From an uncultured Bacteroidales bacterium (lineage in GTDB: Bacteria; Bacteroidota; Bacteroidia; Bacteroidales; Paludibacteraceae): a stretch of 42,671 bases of DNA. Positions 35,964 to 42,671 of this stretch are shown here, in pieces. How positions within the stretch are numbered: the stretch's first letter is position 1; every line of letters starts with the position of its first letter. The stretch is taken from positions 1 through 42,671 of the forward strand of contig CALZOG010000008.1 of the NCBI GenBank assembly GCA_945827635.1. The letters run 5' to 3'. The notes beneath the pieces are model-generated. The model did not search any database. It saw nothing but the letters and a program-made list of their open reading frames with translations, and was not told where the DNA came from. The translations under genes and the position numbers were made by a program.

Positions 35964-38111
35964 ATGAAACGTTCGCTGTTTTTCATAGTGTCTTTTGTTG
36001 CGTGCACTGCTGTTCAGGCAGAAGCCTACCCCCTGCCCATATCTGAAGGGAAGGGAGCGGAGTTGGATAGTATTGTACGGCAGTTCAGTATTGATGAAGT
36101 GGAGGTGACTGCACGCCGGCGCGAGGAGCCTGTTATACCTGTGCAGACGCTCAGCGGTGCGCGGCTGGAGGGTCTATCCACGCAGAGCGTGGCGGATGCG
36201 GCACGGTACTTCTCGGGCGTGCAGATCAAGGATTATGGCGGTGTGGGCGGCATGAAAACGATTGACGTGCGTTCGATGGGTACGAACCACTTGGGCGTGT
36301 TCTACGACGGCATAGAGATCGGCAATGCGCAGAACGGGACAGTCGATCTGGGCAAGTTCTCGATGGACAATATAGAGGAGATAGCGCTATACAACGGTCA
36401 GAAGTCAGAGATCTTCCAGCCCGCCAAGGATTTCGGCAGTGCCGGTACACTATACATCAAGACCCGCCGCCCGAAGTTCACACCGGGCAAGAACTACAAC
36501 CTGAGCATCACCATGAAAGCCGGCACATTCGGGCTGGCTAATCCCTCTATCCTGTACGAGCAGAAACTGACGGACAATATCCATCTGTCGGCAAGTGGCG
36601 AATATACATACGCCCACGGGCGTTATCATTTCCGTTACCGCAGGGTACTGCCGAGCGGTGCAGTGGCGTGGGACACGACCGCAGTTCGTCAGAACGGCGA
36701 TGTGCAGGCAGGCAGAGCCGAGGTCGGGCTGTTCGGGTATCTGCCCGAAGGCAAGTGGCACGTGAAGGGTTACTACTACCAGAGCGAGAAAGGTATACCC
36801 GGAGCGATAGTGAACAATGTATGGACGAACAGCCAGCGGCAGTGGGACAGAAACGCCTTTGTGCAGGGCAACTACACCCAACGCATCGTGAGAGGTTACG
36901 ACGTGCAGGTGAACGCCAAGTACAGCAACGACCGCATGCGTTACCTCAACCCTGATACCACGCTGATGTATATCGACAATACGTTCACCCAACAGGAGGT
37001 GTATATGAGTATGGCGCACCGGGTAGCCCTGTTAGGGCAGCAGTCTGTATTCAGCCATCAGCCATCAGCTGTGAACTGGGACGTCTCGCTCAGTGCCGAC
37101 TGGCTGTGGAACTACCTGGAGGGAAACCTCGCCAACTTCGTTTATCCCGAGCGGAACACCGTTCTGGCAGCAGCCGCTACGCAGCTCTACTGGAAGTACC
37201 TGAAGGCACAAGCCTCGGTGCTCGGCACGTTCATCTTCGACAAGATCCACCAGCCCACTATCGCCACTCCGACCGCCTACAAGCAGAAACCGCAGTTCAC
37301 GCCGGCGGTGTTTGTGAGTTATCAGCCTGTCCTGAGCGAGGAGCTCTTCCTGCGCGCCTATTACAAACGCATCTTCCGCATGCCGACGTTCAACGACCTG
37401 TACTACACCGATGTGGGAAACATCTCTCTTCTGCCCGAATACACGACCCAGTACAATGGTGGTGTGCAGTACGACAAACGCTGGCAGGAAGGTGCGTGTC
37501 GCGCAGTGAGCGTGAAGGCGGACGGATACTTCAACCAGGTGAAGAACAAGATCGTAGCTATCCCCAAGGGCAACGGTCAATACCGCTGGCAGATGCTGAA
37601 CCTCGGGTATGTGGAGATACGCGGCTGCGACGTGAATGCCTCCGGCACGTTCGACCTGACAAACGAGGTGCTGCTGACTGTAGCCGCAGCGTACACCTAC
37701 CAGAAGGCACAGGACTTTACCGACCCGGGCGAGCTGACCTATGGCGGACAGATAGCCTATATCCCGTGGCACAGCGGCAGCGCGACGATAAACCTGCAAT
37801 GGAAAGGACTGAGTGTAAACTACGCGTTCATCTATGTGGGCGAGCGCTACCACAACAGCGCGAATATACCTGCCAACCGCGAGCAGCCGTGGTACACGCA
37901 TGATGTGAGCATATCATATGATATGCCGATTAGTCGAAAGTCAAAAGTCGATAGTCGAAAGTTGATAGTCGAAAGTCGAAAGCCAAATTACTCTCCGCGG
38001 TTATACTTTGCGGTGGAGATCAATAACCTGTTCAACCAGCAATACGAAGTTATACTCAACTACCCTATGCCGGGTATCAACGGGAAAGGAATAATACGAA
38101 TAACCATTTAG
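35964..38111 (+). CDS. btuB: TonB-dependent receptor, BtuB-like
   Basis: 715 aa; plug VRSMGTNHLGVFYDGIEIGNAQNGTVDLGKFSMDNIEEIALYNGQ; C-term YFAVEINNLFNQQYEVILNYPMPGINGKGIIRITI; directly downstream of cobalamin riboswitch. Confidence 0.9.
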   Translation: MKRSLFFIVSFVACTAVQAEAYPLPISEGKGAELDSIVRQFSIDEVEVTARRREEPVIPVQTLSGARLEGLSTQSVADAARYFSGVQIKDYGGVGGMKTIDVRSMGTNHLGVFYDGIEIGNAQNGTVDLGKFSMDNIEEIALYNGQKSEIFQPAKDFGSAGTLYIKTRRPKFTPGKNYNLSITMKAGTFGLANPSILYEQKLTDNIHLSASGEYTYAHGRYHFRYRRVLPSGAVAWDTTAVRQNGDVQAGRAEVGLFGYLPEGKWHVKGYYYQSEKGIPGAIVNNVWTNSQRQWDRNAFVQGNYTQRIVRGYDVQVNAKYSNDRMRYLNPDTTLMYIDNTFTQQEVYMSMAHRVALLGQQSVFSHQPSAVNWDVSLSADWLWNYLEGNLANFVYPERNTVLAAAATQLYWKYLKAQASVLGTFIFDKIHQPTIATPTAYKQKPQFTPAVFVSYQPVLSEELFLRAYYKRIFRMPTFNDLYYTDVGNISLLPEYTTQYNGGVQYDKRWQEGACRAVSVKADGYFNQVKNKIVAIPKGNGQYRWQMLNLGYVEIRGCDVNASGTFDLTNEVLLTVAAAYTYQKAQDFTDPGELTYGGQIAYIPWHSGSATINLQWKGLSVNYAFIYVGERYHNSANIPANREQPWYTHDVSISYDMPISRKSKVDSRKLIVESRKPNYSPRLYFAVEINNLFNQQYEVILNYPMPGINGKGIIRITI
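37051..37071. repeat. Heptamer TCAGCCA x3 inside btuB
   Basis: tcagcca tcagcca tcagctg. Confidence 0.75.
37932..37987. repeat. Heptamer array AGTCGAA x8 inside btuB
   Basis: agtcgaa agtcaaa agtcgat agtcgaa agttgat agtcgaa agtcgaa agccaaa; encodes SRKSKVDSRKLIVESRKPN. Confidence 0.95.
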
Positions 38112-38122
38112 CTATAATTGAT

Positions 38123-39361
38123 ATGAAGCTATGCAGAAAAGTCGAAAGTCGAAGACACCCCACTGCGCGCATTGCTTGTGGGGCCCCCGTACAGTCGAAA
38201 GTCGAAAGCCTAATTAGTCATTACTGTTTGAGCGTCTGGGGTCTTTTGACTTTGAGCGCAGTGGTCTTATTTACCTGCTGCCGCCACGATGAGCCTGTCA
38301 TTCCTGTGGAAGAGGAGCAACACGGCGATACCGTGCGTAATGAGATAACAGGCTTCTATCTGCTCAACGAGGGCAACATGGGCAGCAACAAATCGACGCT
38401 CGACTACTACGATTACACCACCGCCACCTACCGCCGAAACATCTACGCTGAGGCGAACCCCGATGTACCGAAGGAACTGGGCGATGTGGGCAACGACCTG
38501 AAGATATACGGCAACAGGTTATATGCCGTGATCAACTGCTCGAACAAGGTGGAGGTACTCGACGCGCGAACGTGCAAACGTATCGGGCAGGTGAATATAC
38601 CCAACTGCCGGTACATAACCTTCGACGGCAAGTATGCATACGTCACCTCGTACGCCGGTCCGGTGTCGCTGGACGCGAGTCATGCGCAGATAGGTTACGT
38701 GGCACGGATCGACACGGCCACCCTGCAGATTGACAGCACCTGTCTGGTAGGCTACCAGCCGGACGAGTTGGCAGTAGCTAACGGCAAACTGTACGTAGCT
38801 AACTCCGGCGGATACATGGTGCCGGATTACGACAGCACGGTGTCGGTAATTGACCTGAAGACCTTCAAGCAGACCAAACGTATCACCGTGGCAAAGAACC
38901 TCTGGCGGGTACGCACCGACCGGCAGGGACAGTTGTGGGTCAGTTCGCGAGGCGACTACTACGGCACACCTGCCAAACTCTACTGCATCGACCCGGCTAC
39001 CGACCAAGTAACAGACTCGATCAGCATTGCCGTGTCGGCGATGGATATATCCGGCGACTCGCTCTACGCCTGTGCCACCGCGTGGGATTATATCCACTAC
39101 GAGGACGTAGTGACCTACTCTATCATCAACACCCGCACGCACGAGGTGGTGAGCACGCGATTCATCACTGACGGCACGGAGACGCAGATACAGAAACCCT
39201 ACGGCATAAAGGTTCACCCCGTGACGCACGACATGTATGTAACCGATGCCAAGAACTATGTCAACCCCGGAATGTTGCACTGCTACGGTTCAGACGGCAT
39301 ACTCAAGTGGTCGGTGCGCACGGGAGATATACCTGCGCAGATAACGTTTGTATATCAATAG
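38123..39361 (+). CDS. btuG: BtuG-like beta-propeller surface lipoprotein (YncE/DUF5074 type)
   Basis: 412 aa; LTLSAVVLFTCCRHDEP lipoprotein-like signal; propeller repeats YVTSYAGPVS, LYVANSGGYMVPDYDSTVSVIDLKTFKQTKRI; position after btuB. Confidence 0.75.
   Translation: MKLCRKVESRRHPTARIACGAPVQSKVESLISHYCLSVWGLLTLSAVVLFTCCRHDEPVIPVEEEQHGDTVRNEITGFYLLNEGNMGSNKSTLDYYDYTTATYRRNIYAEANPDVPKELGDVGNDLKIYGNRLYAVINCSNKVEVLDARTCKRIGQVNIPNCRYITFDGKYAYVTSYAGPVSLDASHAQIGYVARIDTATLQIDSTCLVGYQPDELAVANGKLYVANSGGYMVPDYDSTVSVIDLKTFKQTKRITVAKNLWRVRTDRQGQLWVSSRGDYYGTPAKLYCIDPATDQVTDSISIAVSAMDISGDSLYACATAWDYIHYEDVVTYSIINTRTHEVVSTRFITDGTETQIQKPYGIKVHPVTHDMYVTDAKNYVNPGMLHCYGSDGILKWSVRTGDIPAQITFVYQ
38140..38213. 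repeat. AGTCGAA heptamers split by a 39-bp GC-rich hairpin insert, inside the N-terminus of the btuG-like ORF
   Basis: agtcgaa x2 at 38140-38153, insert 38154-38192, agtcgaa x2 plus agcctaa at 38193-38213. Confidence 0.85.
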
Positions 39362-39459
39362 TTGAGAGTTGAGAGTTGAGAGTTGAGAGAAGTCTTATAG
39401 TTGAAAGTTGAGAGTTGAAAGTTGAGAATTGAGAGTTGAGAGAAGTCTTATAGTTGAAA
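39361..39459. repeat. Heptamer array GTTGAGA plus 26-bp direct repeat
   Basis: Multiple gttgaga/gttgaaa units; gttgagagaagtcttatagttgaaag at 39382-39407 and 39435-39460. Confidence 0.95.
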
Positions 39460-39476
39460 GGTAATAGTTAAACGTG

Positions 39477-40529
39477 ATGAAAAAGATAGTTTACATAGCA
39501 ATGATACGTGTGGTGGTTGCATTGCCGCTGGTGGCGCAGAACAGCCCGTACCTGACGCGTGTATATGAGTATGTGCCTGCACCCGGGCAGTTTGTGAACA
39601 CATTGCCGGAGTATGAGCCGGGCGACGATATGGATGCTATGTGCCGCAAGGTAGAGGAGCAGATTGCCGCTAACAACGGCGGTATGATCACCTTGGGCGG
39701 CTGGGGAGGATACGTGGTGTTCGGTTTTGACCACCCGGTAGTGAACGTAGCCGGCGAGTACGACCTGATCGTTGAGGGCAACGCGTTCTACTCGAGCAGC
39801 AAGCAGGGAGCAGCCGGCGGAGGCAGTTGCGAACCGGGGATAGTGCTGGTGAGTGTGGATCAGAACGGCAACGGCAAACCCGATGACGAGTGGTACGAAC
39901 TTGCCGGTTCGGAATATACTAACCCGCTGACCGTTCACGGCTATAGCGTTACCTACGAGCGTCCTGACGACAGCCATGTTGCCACGCCGGACAAGGATAC
40001 GAAGTACCGCACGGACACGACGTACATTCGCTGGACGGACAACCGGGGTGCAAGCGGATATGTGGAGAAGAACAGTTTTCACAAGCAGCCGTACTACCCC
40101 GAGTGGGCAGAGACCGATGCATTGACGTTCAGCGGTGCTCGACTGCCGGACAACTACGCGTGGAAGAACAACCAGTACGTACTCTACCCGTACGCCTACG
40201 GTTATGCCGACAACCACCCCGATACTACTCCCGAGGCACAGCTGAACATCGACTGGGCTGTACGTGCCGATGGCACGCCCGCAATGCTCAGGCAGATAGA
40301 TTTTGTGAAAGTATATACGGCATTGCACCAGCAGTTGGGTTCGATTGGCGAGACGTCCACCGAGATTAAGGGCGCACGCGACCTGCACCCCGAGGCAACC
40401 ATAGAGACAGATGTCAGAAGTCAGATGTCAGAAGTCAGATATCAGAAAGTGCTGCGCAACGGGCAACTGCTGATCATGCGCGATACAGAAGCATTTAATC
40501 CTATAGGGACTAAAATATACAATTATTAA
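39477..40529 (+). CDS. Secreted surface protein of the cobalamin locus, C-terminal tag
   Basis: MKKIVYIAMIRVVVALPLVAQ signal peptide; ORF track starts at GTG 39474; C-term QKVLRNGQLLIMRDTEAFNPIGTKI. Confidence 0.75.
   Translation: MKKIVYIAMIRVVVALPLVAQNSPYLTRVYEYVPAPGQFVNTLPEYEPGDDMDAMCRKVEEQIAANNGGMITLGGWGGYVVFGFDHPVVNVAGEYDLIVEGNAFYSSSKQGAAGGGSCEPGIVLVSVDQNGNGKPDDEWYELAGSEYTNPLTVHGYSVTYERPDDSHVATPDKDTKYRTDTTYIRWTDNRGASGYVEKNSFHKQPYYPEWAETDALTFSGARLPDNYAWKNNQYVLYPYAYGYADNHPDTTPEAQLNIDWAVRADGTPAMLRQIDFVKVYTALHQQLGSIGETSTEIKGARDLHPEATIETDVRSQMSEVRYQKVLRNGQLLIMRDTEAFNPIGTKIYNY
40409..40450. repeat. Heptamer array AGAWGTC x6 in coding sequence
   Basis: agatgtc agaagtc agatgtc agaagtc agatatc agaaagt. 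Confidence 0.9.
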
Positions 40530-40549
40530 CAATCAAAACCAATAAACAA

Positions 40550-41407
40550 ATGAAAAAGATTTTTCTTCTTTTCGGTGCAGCAGCATTTGCATGCACGCTG
40601 CACGCCAAGACGGTAGCCACCTTTGAGAACGAAGCCGGTGGTATCCACGTTGCCAAGGCTGACACCTGCTGGCAGGGTGCTGACGTACCTGTTGCCGGCT
40701 GGAACAACTGGCTGAGCGGAGAGTTTGCATTCCAGAGCTATTACGGCGGCAACAGCGGCTACGGCGACTACTATGCAGCCTTTACCGTAACCAACGAGAC
40801 GGCTAACACCTCGACAGGCACTGCCGAAGCATACCGCAGCGCCAAGGGCGGTGCTTATGCCGGAGAGAACTTCGCCGTATGGAACATGAACTACTACGGC
40901 GGTGACACCGTTTCGTTTGACACACAGCTTGTACCGGGCTTCTTTGTCTGCAACACTGCGTATGCCGTTGCTTCGATGAGTCTGGGTGACAGCTACGCCA
41001 AGAAGTTCGGCAAGGACGACTGGTTCTTGCTGACCATCACCGGACTGAAAGACGGGGTTGCCGGCGAGGCGGTAGATTTCTACCTCGCTAAGGACGGCAA
41101 GTATGTGGCAGACTGGACCTATGTTGACCTCTCCGCGCTCGGCGAGATCAACGGTGTGGTATTCAGCATGAGCAGCAGCGATACAGGTGACTGGGGAATG
41201 AACACACCGGCATACTTTGCTATGGATAACTTCGGTGCTGAACTGCCCGAAGGCTACGTGGCACCAGCCATGGTTGAGTTCCAAGGTACTCCTGACGCAG
41301 TGGACAATGTGTGCAATGCTGCCAAGGCACAGAAGGTTATCCGCAACGGTCAGGTGCTGATCCTACGCGACGGCAAGATCTACAACGTAACGGGTACAGC
41401 CCTGTAA
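40550..41407 (+). CDS. DUF4465-like secreted protein, C-terminal tag
   Basis: 285 aa; MKKIFLLFGAAAFACTLHA; ATFENEAGG...AYRSAKGGAYAGENFAVWN...YFAMDNFGAE; C-term QKVIRNGQVLILRDGKIYNVTGTAL. Confidence 0.8.
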   Translation: MKKIFLLFGAAAFACTLHAKTVATFENEAGGIHVAKADTCWQGADVPVAGWNNWLSGEFAFQSYYGGNSGYGDYYAAFTVTNETANTSTGTAEAYRSAKGGAYAGENFAVWNMNYYGGDTVSFDTQLVPGFFVCNTAYAVASMSLGDSYAKKFGKDDWFLLTITGLKDGVAGEAVDFYLAKDGKYVADWTYVDLSALGEINGVVFSMSSSDTGDWGMNTPAYFAMDNFGAELPEGYVAPAMVEFQGTPDAVDNVCNAAKAQKVIRNGQVLILRDGKIYNVTGTAL

Positions 41408-41428
41408 GGCTTATCCTACTGATAGCAA

Positions 41429-41461
41429 ACGGAGATGCTTACGATGCATCTCCGTTTTTTT
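41429..41461 (+). terminator. Intrinsic terminator of btuB operon
   Basis: ACGGAGATGC-TTACGAT-GCATCTCCGT then T tract. Confidence 0.93.
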
Positions 41462-41477
41462 GTCCTATCCGTCTTCT

Positions 41478-42419
41478 CTAACGCACAACTCTCCGGAAGG
41501 CGTACATCTGCAGAATCATCAGCGGCGTACAAACGAGTGTGAGCCACCATGTGTGCTCGGTGCCGAGTGCATCGATCTGCTCCTGCGACATATCCCACAC
41601 ATACGTGCCGAGGTAGAACAGCAGCACCGACAGGGCATTGTTCGTGCCGTGCATGATCATGCTGTAGCGGATGTTGCCACTCCATAGCAGCGCGTAGCCT
41701 AACAACGCGCCTAACAGCAGTCGCGGTATGAACCCATAGAACTGAAAGTGTATGAACGAGAAGATGAAAGCTGTCACCCAGACTGCCAGGTGAGGGTTTG
41801 AGGGTTTGAGGGTCTGAGGGTTTGAGGGTTTGAGAGTTTGAGGGTTTGAGGGTTGACCGTACAGGAGTTGCTGTAGCACGCCGCGGAACGTCAGTTCCTC
41901 ACCTATGGCGGGTAGCACGGCGAGCACAAGCAGATTCAGCAGCAGCACCCACCATGCGCCGTTACCGTAGGTAAGGAACTGCTGCTGCAGCAGCGCGTTG
42001 GCTTGTGCTTCCATCTGTTGCATCAGTTGCTCCAGTCCGCGCAGACTCTCCGGCAGACGGATCTGCTCGTTCCAGCTCACTATCAGGTTGATCAGCGGCA
42101 AGGCTGTGAGCATTATACCTATACTGAGCAACACCAACCGCCCTGTCTTTCGACTTTCGACTATCGACTTTCGACTATCTACTATGCGCAGCCACTCTAA
42201 CGGCCGTTCGCTCCATAGGTAAGCCACAACTATCGCGGGCACAATGAACAGACCTATAGCCTGCAGCGCCTGCAACAGCAGCAGCGCGCCTGTCGAAGCG
42301 TGATGGATAGGAAGCACCTGCCACAGGGCGAACACTACTGCCGTGCATACAACCATGATCAGCAACCACTCCGCAGCCTTCAGCAGCGGATGAAGATCTT
42401 TATGTCGAGCTTTAAGCAT
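41478..42419 (-). CDS. CPBP-family intramembrane metalloprotease
   Basis: Likely start MLKARHKDLHPLL at 42419; motifs PAIGEELTFRGVLQQLL, FSFIHFQFYGFIPRLLLGALLGYAL, MIMHGTNNALSV. Confidence 0.88.
   Translation of the reverse strand: MLKARHKDLHPLLKAAEWLLIMVVCTAVVFALWQVLPIHHASTGALLLLQALQAIGLFIVPAIVVAYLWSERPLEWLRIVDSRKSIVESRKTGRLVLLSIGIMLTALPLINLIVSWNEQIRLPESLRGLEQLMQQMEAQANALLQQQFLTYGNGAWWVLLLNLLVLAVLPAIGEELTFRGVLQQLLYGQPSNPQTLKPSNPQTLKPSNPHLAVWVTAFIFSFIHFQFYGFIPRLLLGALLGYALLWSGNIRYSMIMHGTNNALSVLLFYLGTYVWDMSQEQIDALGTEHTWWLTLVCTPLMILQMYAFRRVVR
41791..41854. repeat. Octamer array TGAGGGTT x8 inside CPBP gene
   Basis: 64 bp; 24-bp/8-aa super-period, protein QPSNPQTLKPSNPQTLKPSNPH. Confidence 0.97.
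42149..42183. repeat. Heptamer array TTCGACT x5 inside CPBP gene
   Basis: ttcgact ttcgact atcgact ttcgact atctact; reverse complement of AGTCGAA; protein RIVDSRKSIVESRKTG. Confidence 0.93.
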
Positions 42420-42464
42420 AATACAATGAATTGGCATTTTGTCCGTTTTTCCAACAACTTGGCA

Positions 42465-42496
42465 CAAAGATACACGTTTTTCGTGAATCATGCAAA
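42465..42496 (-). promoter_or_regulatory. Promoter of CPBP gene
   Basis: Complement TTTGCA...TATCTTTG with 20-bp spacer. Confidence 0.65.
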
Positions 42497-42671
42497 TATT
42501 TTTTGCCTGCTGAGGTGCAATTGTGGTGAATATGCCAAAAATGTAATCTTGATCTGCAATTACACTCGTCACTTAAATCGGCTTCACATTTGTTGTTGAG
42601 TTACGTTGTATCCACCAAGATTTACGGATTTTGGCAAAAGAAGTCTCGGGTTAACCTGCTTTCAATTCGCT

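Noticed and set aside
39361-39460. Possible CRISPR array
   Set aside because: Units are 7 bp without unique spacers; no cas genes in the window.

Overview
Bacteroidales-type chromosomal segment, judged from the -33 TTTG / -7 TAnnTTTG promoters, absence of obvious Shine-Dalgarno dependence and gene content. Core genes present: kbaZ-like (partial), agaS-like, rfbA, two FKBP-like lipoproteins, glmM-type mutase, surE, lpxB, trmO, ClC channel, obgE, adk, HU, rhomboid, manA, tRNA-Pro(CGG), CCA/poly(A) polymerase, rfbB, birA, dacB, CPBP protease. Two accessory blocks stand out. (1) A pair of secreted beta-helix proteins, one fused to a calcineurin-like phosphoesterase, separated by a 47-51 aa small ORF absent from the supplied ORF list. 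(2) A cobalamin-riboswitch-controlled surface locus: one riboswitch precedes a 2062-aa multidomain protein, and a second, nearly identical riboswitch precedes btuB / btuG-like propeller / surface protein / DUF4465-like protein. Two genome-scale patterns look under-described. First, short tandem arrays, mostly of heptamers (AGTCGAA, GTTGAGA, TTCAGTT, AGAWGTC, GTGAAAG), fill intergenic gaps next to start or stop codons and also sit in-frame inside conserved proteins. Second, a C-terminal tag (consensus roughly K-x3-NG-x-L-x-I-x-R-x-G-x2-YN-x2-G) is shared by five secreted proteins in the window. No transposase, phage, CRISPR array or rRNA was seen. Family names come from reading motifs by eye; no database search was run.
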